Origin: an uncultured Bacteroidota bacterium
Lineage (GTDB): Bacteria; Bacteroidota; Bacteroidia; NS11-12g; UBA9320
NCBI GenBank assembly: GCA_913056425.1
Contig: CAJXLR010000153.1
Span: forward strand, 1-5,194
DNA length: 5,194 nt
Direction: 5' to 3'
The translations under genes and the position numbers were made by a program. Positions 1-5,194 of the stretch are shown piece after piece; position 1 is the first letter of the stretch; the number at the start of each line of letters is the position of its first letter. Below the pieces are notes generated by a model. That model searched no databases, was not told the DNA's origin, and worked only from the letters and a program-made list of their open reading frames with translations.

Positions 1-856
1 TATCCTCGGGCCTGGTGCACTTACGGGATATATTTGGAACGACACAGCATCCAGTCTACAAAACCTAAGAGTAACAGCTGCCGGAACATATCATTTGACG
101 GCATTCAATAGCTTTGGATGTCCTTCTCGCGACACGATAAATATCGCTGAGCGTGCACTTCCTATGTTTGATTTGGGACAAGACCAAAACTTGTGCGAGG
201 GTACAACAATCACTTTGCGCGGTCCTGCAAACATGAAGAGATACTTCTGGAATATTGGAACGGTTATCGATTCACTGGTTGTAAACGCACGAGGTTTGTA
301 TACGCTGGAAGTTGAAGATCAGTTTGGTTGTGAATACCTAGATTCTATCCGTATCACTGAAGTTGACAATCCGGTTATTTCACTTGGGAACGACACAACT
401 ATTTGTTGGGGCGATGCATTAACGCTCACTCCGGGATCAGGGTTTGCGTCTTATGATTGGTCTACCAACGAAACAACAGAAAGCATCTCCGTTACGGATG
501 AAGACACCTACAGTGTAACGGTTACGGATAACAACGGTTGTGAGGGCAGTGCTTCAATTGCAGTAGACACGATGGATTGTAATGGTTCGGTTCTTCGTAT
601 GGCATTGTCGTCATTCGAATACTACCCTGTACCAGCTAAAGATGTCTTGAATCTGCGATTTGACTCCAGAGACAACGACGACCTAGTAATTCGATTATTG
701 GATATCCGAGGTGTTGAACACAGAATCATAGAAAAACGCGTTGTAAGCGGGAAAAACTTGATTTCACTAAGTCTTGATGGTTTAAGTACCGGACAATACA
801 TTGTACAACTTCACAATTCAAAAGGCGTTGCTGCGTTTAGTGTGATAGTTGAGTAA
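1..856 (+). CDS. T9SS-exported surface/secreted protein with Ig/PKD-like repeats, 3' part only
   Basis: The frame is open from the left edge (first full codon at 2) to TAA at 854-856, giving about 284 visible residues; the true start and signal peptide lie outside the window. The TTG at 95 is an internal Leu codon, not a start. Visible are the end of one repeat, two full repeats of about 65-70 residues, and an approximately 80-residue C-terminal domain from about 614 that begins YYPVPAKDVLNL and ends with a GQYIVQL strand and a final hydrophobic strand. That pattern is the type A T9SS sorting domain, which in Bacteroidota directs transport across the outer membrane and is then cleaved, with anchoring or release. 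The repeats resemble beta-sandwich modules of large adhesin-like proteins, so a surface or extracellular role is inferred; the actual activity would depend on the missing N-terminal part. The stop is 8 bp from gldA, so co-transcription is possible. Family assignment is firm, specific function unknown. Confidence 0.88.
   Translation, partial: ILGPGALTGYIWNDTASSLQNLRVTAAGTYHLTAFNSFGCPSRDTINIAERALPMFDLGQDQNLCEGTTITLRGPANMKRYFWNIGTVIDSLVVNARGLYTLEVEDQFGCEYLDSIRITEVDNPVISLGNDTTICWGDALTLTPGSGFASYDWSTNETTESISVTDEDTYSVTVTDNNGCEGSASIAVDTMDCNGSVLRMALSSFEYYPVPAKDVLNLRFDSRDNDDLVIRLLDIRGVEHRIIEKRVVSGKNLISLSLDGLSTGQYIVQLHNSKGVAAFSVIVE
2..565 (+). repeat. Protein-level Ig/PKD-like repeats (one partial, two complete)
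   Basis: Three consecutive modules share the pattern LG-D..-C-G-(T/A)-L-..-Y-x-W-..-V-..-G/D-x-Y-x-(L/V)-x-V-x-D-x-x-GC. Approximate spans are 2-145 (N-terminus cut off by the window edge), 167-355 and 377-565. The two complete modules each have one Cys near the first strand (LCEG, ICWG) and a second in a GC motif near the end, so an intra-module disulfide is plausible for an exported protein. The copies are clearly diverged at DNA level, so this is an old protein repeat, not a recent tandem duplication. Confidence 0.75.
614..853 (+). other. T9SS type A C-terminal sorting domain
   Basis: The last 80 codons of the secreted protein carry the expected sequence of elements: a YPxPA motif (here YPVPA; Asn is commoner at the third position), a hydrophobic strand (VLNLRF), a LLDIRG strand-turn, an ISLSLDGLSTGQYIVQL segment, and a last hydrophobic strand at the extreme C-terminus. 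By knowledge of this family, the domain is the recognition signal for the type IX translocon and is removed on export. The domain sits at the very end of the protein, as required. Confidence 0.85.
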
Positions 857-864
857 GAAAAACC

Positions 865-1779
865 ATGTCAATTGAAGTAGAGGGGCTGGCAAAAAAATAT
901 GGTGATCAGTGGGCGGTAGACCACGTCTCTTTCGACGTGCCTGCCGGTCAGGTAGTTGGATTCCTTGGACCGAATGGTGCAGGAAAAAGTACTACCATGA
1001 AAATGCTCACCGGCTACATCTCCCCTACTCAAGGAAGTGCTAAGGTGTGCGGAATTTCTGTTACAGATGATAGTCTTTCCGTTCGCAAACAGGTTGGTTA
1101 CCTACCTGAAAGCAATCCATTGTATTACGACATGTATGTGAAGGAATACCTGCGTTTTGTTGCCGGGCTTTACGACTTAGATAAGCAGACAAAAAGTAGG
1201 GTGTCCGAAATGATTGAACTCACCGGTTTACAGCTTGAACAACACAAAAAAATCGGAGCTTTATCAAAAGGATACAAGCAGCGAGTTGGAATGGCTCAGG
1301 CACTCATGAACAACCCAAAGGTGTTGATTCTCGACGAGCCAACATCGGGGTTAGATCCCAATCAGATTACAGAAATCAGAAAGCTGATTACCAACATCGG
1401 TCGGGAGCGAACGGTGATGCTCTCAACCCATATCATGCAGGAAGTGGAAGCTATGTGCAGCCGAGTCTTAATTATTAATCGTGGAAGGCTCGTTGCAGAT
1501 GACTCGATCTCCAATCTCCAGCGCCAACATGGCAATAAGCAAAGCCTTCAAGTAAAGTTCAAAAATGGTGTTGATATATCTCACATCAATGCAATTGAAG
1601 GTGTTATAGAGGTTGACGACCTAGGCGGTTATCGGTATCGGATTGATGCAAAGACCGATCTAAACCTACAAGAAAAATTATTCAATTTTGCCGTGGAAAC
1701 CAGCAACGTTTTGCTCGAACAAAAGGAGGTAGAACAAAGTCTTGAGTCGGTATTTAAAAGCTTAACTCGAAATGGTTAG
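865..1779 (+). CDS. gldA: GldA-type ABC transporter ATP-binding subunit
   Basis: This 304-residue protein is the nucleotide-binding subunit of the gliding-associated ABC transporter and should hydrolyse ATP on the cytoplasmic face of the GldF membrane subunit. Visible motifs in order are Walker A GPNGAGKST (35-43), a Q-loop region YLPESNPLY (79-87) where Glu replaces the usual Gln as is common in this ABC-2 subgroup, signature LSKGYKQR (133-140), Walker B VLILDEP with catalytic Glu158, D-loop SGLD (161-164) and switch His189 in STH. About 80 residues after the ATPase core form the family-specific C-terminal extension. Length is normal. The ATG at 865 follows an A-rich GAAAAACC stretch without a real Shine-Dalgarno, typical for Bacteroidota. 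Its 3' end overlaps gldF by 8 bp. The ATPase assignment is certain; the name gldA rests on the NPLY-type Q-loop and on the gldF and gldG neighbours. Confidence 0.93.
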   Translation: MSIEVEGLAKKYGDQWAVDHVSFDVPAGQVVGFLGPNGAGKSTTMKMLTGYISPTQGSAKVCGISVTDDSLSVRKQVGYLPESNPLYYDMYVKEYLRFVAGLYDLDKQTKSRVSEMIELTGLQLEQHKKIGALSKGYKQRVGMAQALMNNPKVLILDEPTSGLDPNQITEIRKLITNIGRERTVMLSTHIMQEVEAMCSRVLIINRGRLVADDSISNLQRQHGNKQSLQVKFKNGVDISHINAIEGVIEVDDLGGYRYRIDAKTDLNLQEKLFNFAVETSNVLLEQKEVEQSLESVFKSLTRNG

Positions 1780-2500
1780 TATTTTCATTAAAGAAATACG
1801 AAGCTTTCTGAGCTCTTTGATTGCCTACATTGTTGTGGCCGTTTTTCTATTGGCCATTGGTTTGTTCATGTGGATTTATGACGACACCAATGCATTGGAT
1901 TACGGCATGGCCAGTATGGACACCTTGTTCATGATGGCACCTTGGGTCTTTGTATTTCTTATATCGGCAATTACTATGCGTTCGTTCGCCGAAGAGAAGA
2001 AAACCGGTACTATTGAGTTTATCACAACCAAACCTATTACCGATACTCAAATCATACTCGGCAAGTTTTTCGCCGGTCTGACTTTAGTTCTTTTTGCACT
2101 GATTCCCACCTTGTTGTATTATTTCACAATCCACCAGCTGGGAAGCCCTCAAGGCAACATTGATACTGGAGGAATGTGGGGTTCATATATTGGTTTGGTT
2201 TTACGTGGCTCTGGTGATGTTAGCATTGGTTTGTTCGCATCGTCGCTTACGGACAATCAAATTGTATCCTTTGTTCTGTCTGCATTCCTGTGTTTCTTTA
2301 CCTATTCCGTGTTGGGCCAGCTTAGTGGTTTGTTTCCCACCGGAAAGCTGAACTATTATACCGAGTGGTTGGGTATAGATTTCCACTATCAATCTATTAG
2401 TCGCGGCGTGGTAGACACACGTGATGTAATATACTTTATTAGCCTTGTGGCTGTTTTTCTGGGTCTTACGAAACTCTCATTTAGCAGAAGAAAATGGTAA
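1772..2500 (+). CDS. gldF: GldF-type ABC-2 permease subunit, with a suspicious internal stretch
   Basis: This 242-residue polytopic membrane protein is the permease partner of GldA. Hydrophobic segments lie near residues 14-34, 51-69, 97-119, 136-157, 164-188 and 218-236, giving six helices as in ABC-2 permeases. The hallmark cytoplasmic loop MRSFAEEKKTGTIEF..TKP (69-88) is intact, as is GLFASSLTDNQIVSF (153-167). The start overlaps the gldA stop by 8 bp and the end overlaps gldG by 7 bp, so translation is probably coupled. One thing is odd: residues 143-150, inside the fourth helix, read VLRGSGDV, with Arg and Asp where the membrane core is expected, and the +1 frame over 2199-2221 reads FYVALVM plus one more hydrophobic codon. 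A pair of opposite single-base indels would explain this. Overall length is normal and the frame is restored, so the gene is probably functional or merely mis-sequenced. Confidence 0.9.
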   Translation: MVSIFIKEIRSFLSSLIAYIVVAVFLLAIGLFMWIYDDTNALDYGMASMDTLFMMAPWVFVFLISAITMRSFAEEKKTGTIEFITTKPITDTQIILGKFFAGLTLVLFALIPTLLYYFTIHQLGSPQGNIDTGGMWGSYIGLVLRGSGDVSIGLFASSLTDNQIVSFVLSAFLCFFTYSVLGQLSGLFPTGKLNYYTEWLGIDFHYQSISRGVVDTRDVIYFISLVAVFLGLTKLSFSRRKW

Positions 2501-4296
2501 AAGAGAAGAAAAAGATATCCGGGGCCACTCAGGCACGAAGCAGGAGTTTGCTTCAGTTTGTCACACTGGTGGTGGCAGTGATTGTGGTGAACCTTGCCTC
2601 AGATCTGTTTTACCAACGATTCGACCTTACCAAAGAAAAACGATATACGCTGAGTGAAGCAACGCATGACTTGGTAGACAGGCTGGATGAAACGCTGTAT
2701 GTTGAAGTATTTCTAGAAGGCGAATTCCCAACTGAGTACCGTCGCCTAAAAAATGCGACGCGTGACATGTTGAACGAGTATCAGCACATCAGCCGCGGAA
2801 ATATCGTTTACAAGTTCACCGACGTATTGGGCGACAAGGAGGTAAAGGAGAAAGAAAACATCCTTCAACAATTTAGCGGAAAAGGACTTCAAATTACTCG
2901 GCCCGAAGTGGGTATGGACGAAACAACGTCGGAGCGTTACATCATCCCGGCAGCTCTAATAAAATACAAGGGTAGGGAATACCCGTTAAACTTATTGAAG
3001 CGAGAATTTGGTCGATCCTTAGACGACGATATCAATGCCAGTATCGAGTTATTGGAATATGAAATTGGTAACGTCATTCGTAAGTGCATCGTTCGTAAAA
3101 AGATTCGTATTGCCTTCACGGAAGGTCACAGCGAGTTGGATGAAGTTGATGTTGCCGACATATCGAAATCACTCAATGAGTTTTATCTGGTCGACCGCAT
3201 AAACATCAACCTAACAGATACATCGTGCACCAAACAATTCTTGGGTCGTATGCAGCAAAACCCGGAGAAAGCGGGTGAAATCTTGCTGAAAGGCGTGATG
3301 CAACAAATGAATCAATACGACGCATTAATCGTTGCGAAGCCTCGACTGAATTTCTTGGATGAAGAGTTGTTCCTCATTGACCAGTACGTAATGAGTGGGG
3401 GTAAGGTTATTTGGCTGGCGGAACCGTTGATTGCTGAAATGGATAGTGTTGCGAAGTATGGGTCTATTATGACTGCCGACTACAATTTGAACATCAATGA
3501 CCTGTTGTTCAGATATGGTGTTCGTATAAATTTGGATTTGATACAAGACCTCAACTGTCATGGAATTCCGGTGCTGGCACAAGGGGGTAGTGGTAAGCCG
3601 GGATTTATGCCTTGGTTGTTTTATCCGTTGTTTGCCCCTGAAGGTGATCACCCAATTGTACGCAACCTAACCTCTGTTTGGGGCCGGTTTGTGTCAAGTA
3701 TCGATACATTGCCAAACAAGGATGTATCCAAAACCATATTGTTACAATCTTCCGAAACCAGCAGAAAAGCCAGTAACCCGGTGAACGTATCGATGGAGTT
3801 GCTGAGGTTAAAGCCTACACCAGAGATGTTCCGTAATCCTAAAAACATATCTGCGGTGTTGTTGGAGGGCAAGTTTAAATCTCTGTTTGCACACCGCAGA
3901 GCAATGAAGAATAGGAGTCCGATTGAATTCAAATCAGAAGTATCGGACAACTCCATGATTGTGATATCGGACGGTGATTTAATTGCGAATCAGACCAACA
4001 AAGAGCGGAACCAAGTCTTCCCTTTGGGTATGGATAAGTATGCTACCAAGGCATTTGGCGAGAAAGTTGAGTTCGCCAATAAGAAGTTCTTTTTGAACTG
4101 TGTAGACTATCTCTGCGACGACTCGAATTTGATTGAGGTTCGTTCGAAAAAGATCACACTCCGGTTGTTGGACAAAGCCAAAGTGAAGGCGGAGAAATCA
4201 AAGTGGCAAGCCATCAACATGATTTTTCCAGTGTTGGGCTTGGTGTTATTTGGTTTGATTAACTTCTGGATTCGCAGGCGGCGGTATGCGGGGTAG
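2494..4296 (+). CDS. gldG: GldG-type gliding-associated ABC transporter auxiliary subunit
   Basis: This 600-residue membrane-anchored protein is the third component of the GldAFG complex. A basic N-terminus (KEKKK...RSR) is followed by a transmembrane helix at about 21-39, then the characteristic RFDLTKEKRYTLS segment (42-54), a large extracytoplasmic region, and a second helix at about 574-592 ending in the basic tail RRRRYAG, so both termini should be cytoplasmic. Conserved blocks include FTEGHSELDE (208-217) and an alpha/beta core with YDALIVAKP, DQYVMSGGKVIWLAEP (275-311), which belongs to the ABC-transporter auxiliary-domain family. Near the end, LIEVRSKKITLRLLDK and the WQ..N motif are typical of GldG. 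No catalytic residues are known for the family, so the transported substrate cannot be read from sequence. The ATG overlaps the gldF stop by 7 bp. It is the last gene of the operon, with a 414-bp gap after it. Confidence 0.93.
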   Translation: MVKEKKKISGATQARSRSLLQFVTLVVAVIVVNLASDLFYQRFDLTKEKRYTLSEATHDLVDRLDETLYVEVFLEGEFPTEYRRLKNATRDMLNEYQHISRGNIVYKFTDVLGDKEVKEKENILQQFSGKGLQITRPEVGMDETTSERYIIPAALIKYKGREYPLNLLKREFGRSLDDDINASIELLEYEIGNVIRKCIVRKKIRIAFTEGHSELDEVDVADISKSLNEFYLVDRININLTDTSCTKQFLGRMQQNPEKAGEILLKGVMQQMNQYDALIVAKPRLNFLDEELFLIDQYVMSGGKVIWLAEPLIAEMDSVAKYGSIMTADYNLNINDLLFRYGVRINLDLIQDLNCHGIPVLAQGGSGKPGFMPWLFYPLFAPEGDHPIVRNLTSVWGRFVSSIDTLPNKDVSKTILLQSSETSRKASNPVNVSMELLRLKPTPEMFRNPKNISAVLLEGKFKSLFAHRRAMKNRSPIEFKSEVSDNSMIVISDGDLIANQTNKERNQVFPLGMDKYATKAFGEKVEFANKKFFLNCVDYLCDDSNLIEVRSKKITLRLLDKAKVKAEKSKWQAINMIFPVLGLVLFGLINFWIRRRRYAG

Positions 4297-4595
4297 TCTC
4301 TTGGACGTTAACCGTTGACACTAACCATTAACGGTATTGGTTTGTAATTGAGATTTTTTCTGAGACTTTGTACTTGGGTGTTGGAAATTCGACATTGGAC
4401 ATTTCCCTCCCCCCAGTGCCTCGTTCGGAGATTTAAGTAAAATCCACTTGCTAATGTTGAGGGTTTTAACGAGGGCAAGCAATTACCCCTTCCCCATTGA
4501 AAGATACGCATCCAATCATGAAACCAAAACAACAACTCTCCGCCCGCCTTGATTGGCCCTCCAATCTCTAATTCCTGTTTCTCTTTCTCGAACTG

Positions 4596-4653
4596 CTCCT
4601 CAAACCACCACACCCACACTCTCACCCACACTCTCACTCACACCCACACCCCC
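4596..4653 (+). repeat. G-free, CA/CT-rich low-complexity tract with tandem 12-mer
   Basis: For 58 consecutive bases the + strand contains no G. Within it CACCCACACTCT occurs twice in perfect tandem (4611-4622 and 4623-4634), followed by degenerate CACTCA and CACCCACACC units to about 4650. The opposite strand is therefore G/T-rich with several GGG runs separated by 3 to about 15 nt. Tandem array and strand asymmetry are directly visible; any structural role (G-quadruplex on the minus strand, slippage-prone length variation) is inference. Confidence 0.8.
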
Positions 4654-4674
4654 GTCCCCGTTCCTCAATTCCTC

Positions 4675-4706
4675 TTTGCCTTTACCGTCCTTGCCGCCTA
4701 CCTTTG
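4675..4706 (+). promoter_or_regulatory. Probable Bacteroidota-type promoter for the small membrane protein gene
   Basis: TTTG at 4675-4678 and TACCTTTG at 4699-4706 match the Bacteroidota sigma pattern TTTG / TAnnTTTG, separated by 20 bp, which falls inside the usual spacing. Transcription would begin a few bases after 4706, close to 4711. It lies in the only long spacer of the window, directly before a gene, and could also serve mutL. A similar match occurs by chance inside gldG (about 3505-3534), so the motif alone is not proof. Confidence 0.5.
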
Positions 4707-4731
4707 AAACATGGAACTTCCACGCGTAAAA

Positions 4732-5049
4732 ATGGGTCGGAGAGGCAATAAGCGCTTCAACTACACTCCCAGATATTTTGATGAGGAAAAGGAAGACCTA
4801 GAAAACCGTATTGAAAAAATCAAGGCCGAAGTAACCGGGAATTACTCTAAGGAGGGTTTCGAAAAAAGGTTGCGAGCCGGGTTTAAAAATCGGGAAAAAG
4901 AGGTATCAGACCCCGGAGCTCAACAAGCATTGCTGGTTTCTCGTTTACGTGTTCTCTTGCTGGTGGTCGTGTTTTCTATGATTGCCTACATGGTGTTTTA
5001 TACCAATACAGTTGAGGTAATCTTTCAAGGATTTCGCCAGATTAAGTAA
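4732..5049 (+). CDS. Small single-pass membrane protein with FNYTPRYF motif, upstream of mutL
   Basis: From the ATG at 4732 the product has 105 residues; an in-frame ATG at 4711 would add MELPRVK. I prefer 4732 because the predicted promoter ends at 4706, which would leave the 4711 start leaderless, because proteins of this family as I recall them begin a few residues before the RFNYTPRY motif, and because TAAAAATG is a typical A-rich Bacteroidota start context. From the 4711 numbering, FNYTPRYF is at 16-23, a charged probably helical stretch rich in Glu/Lys at 24-65, and one transmembrane helix at about 80-98, then a short tail. Related proteins occur widely in Bacteroidota, often next to mutL, and are sometimes labelled riboflavin synthase subunit beta; nothing here resembles a riboflavin enzyme, and that label should not be copied. 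Function unknown. It lies 90 bp before mutL, possibly co-transcribed. Confidence 0.85.
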   Translation: MGRRGNKRFNYTPRYFDEEKEDLENRIEKIKAEVTGNYSKEGFEKRLRAGFKNREKEVSDPGAQQALLVSRLRVLLLVVVFSMIAYMVFYTNTVEVIFQGFRQIK

Positions 5050-5139
5050 ACTAGGGTTATCCACATGACCCAAAGCTTTCCACGTTCGTCTGGGGGCGTT
5101 TTTATTCCCATATAACGGCAGTATCTTCGAGGTTTCAAC

Positions 5140-5194
5140 ATGACCGACTTCGTACGTCTTCTTCCCGAATCCATTGCAAACCAAATCGCCGCCG
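5140..5194 (+). CDS. mutL: DNA mismatch repair protein MutL, N-terminal fragment
   Basis: Only 18 full codons are visible, and the gene is cut by the window edge. They read MTDFVRLLPESIANQIAA, which matches the highly conserved start of MutL (I..LP..VANQIAAGEV), the first part of its GHKL ATPase domain; the family's GEV would follow just beyond the edge. MutL couples MutS mismatch recognition to downstream repair in the cytoplasm. The ATG is preceded by GAGG at 5129-5132 with a 7-nt gap, a reasonable Shine-Dalgarno and better than those of the other genes here. The short length limits certainty, but the motif is distinctive and the FNYTPRYF neighbour supports it. Confidence 0.9.
   Translation, partial: MTDFVRLLPESIANQIAA

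Larger units (their letters stand above)
4297..4710 (+). other. 414-bp spacer without a convincing gene
   Basis: No supported coding region was found on either strand. The left part (4305-4345) is AT-rich and has an imperfect palindrome, ACCGTT at 4311-4316 against AACGGT at 4330-4335. A second small inverted repeat pairs GGAAAT (4383-4388) with ATTTCC (4401-4406). Neither is directly followed by a T-run, so neither is a clean terminator. The right part (about 4570-4690) is C/T-rich on the + strand with a CA-rich tandem tract. A minus-strand open frame across 4308-4637 is low complexity at its N-terminus (alternating Val/Trp/Arg from the GT-rich strand) and has no recognisable domain, so it is treated as fortuitous. 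Confidence 0.7.

Noticed and set aside
29..36. TATATTTG promoter-like element at the left edge
   Set aside because: It encodes the YIW core of a repeat module in an open reading frame, and no partner TTTG can be seen at proper spacing inside the window.
95..97. TTG at 95 as the start of the first gene
   Set aside because: The frame is open to the window edge and the upstream residues continue the same repeat pattern (GYIWND...GTYHL), so the gene starts outside the window.
3505..3534. Promoter-like TTG-19 bp-TAAATTTG inside gldG
   Set aside because: It is in the middle of a conserved coding region with no gene start downstream nearby; probably a chance match.
4311..4359. Possible terminator after gldG (ACCGTT/AACGGT hairpin, then T6)
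   Set aside because: The stem is only 6 bp with a 13-nt loop and the T-run starts about 18 nt after the stem, so it does not fit an intrinsic terminator.
4518..4571. 17-codon + strand ORF beginning MKPKQQLS in the spacer
   Set aside because: Too short, with no ribosome-binding site, promoter or recognisable sequence; such ORFs are expected by chance.
4308..4637. 109-codon open frame on the minus strand in the long spacer
   Set aside because: Its N-terminus is simply the translation of the GT-rich tandem tract (MRVWVRVWVWW), the rest shows no domain, and it opposes all neighbouring genes without a promoter of its own that I can see.
5066..5106. Possible terminator before mutL (CCCA...TGGG followed by GCGTTTTT)
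   Set aside because: The best pairing is about 4 bp across an 18-nt loop, so there is no stable GC-rich stem despite the T-run.

Overview
The window reads as a chromosomal segment of a Bacteroidota member, most likely Flavobacteriales. Three things point that way: a secreted multi-repeat protein ending in a type IX secretion (T9SS) C-terminal sorting domain, a gldA-gldF-gldG gliding-type ABC transporter cluster, and a small membrane protein carrying FNYTPRYF directly upstream of mutL. Starts mostly lack a strong Shine-Dalgarno sequence, and one intergenic site fits the Bacteroidota promoter pattern (TTTG, about 20 bp, TAnnTTTG). I base this on motif recognition only; no searches were run.

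Layout, all genes on the + strand: (1) 1-856, 3' part of a large T9SS-exported surface or secreted protein with Ig/PKD-like repeats. (2) 865-1779 gldA (ATPase), 1772-2500 gldF (permease) and 2494-4296 gldG (auxiliary subunit), joined by 8-bp and 7-bp overlaps, so one translationally coupled operon; the secreted-protein gene ends only 8 bp before gldA. (3) 4297-4710, a 414-bp spacer with no convincing gene, holding a pyrimidine/CA-rich tract with no G for 58 nt and a tandem 12-mer, and ending in a probable promoter. (4) 4711 (or more likely 4732)-5049, a small single-pass membrane protein. (5) 5140-window end, the first 18 codons of mutL.

GldA, GldF and GldG together would form an inner-membrane ABC-2 type complex linked in flavobacteria to gliding motility. 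The upstream protein is a T9SS client, so the left two thirds has a cell-surface theme. The right end is an unrelated housekeeping module (mismatch repair).

I found no wholly new system. The most notable anomaly is inside gldF: about 22 nt (2198-2221) encode a polar stretch (R, G, S, G, D) where a membrane helix is expected, while the +1 frame over the same bases encodes a uniformly hydrophobic stretch of the right length. This looks like two compensating indels, either sequence error or real. The second is that the promoter placement argues for moving the start of the small gene from 4711 to 4732.
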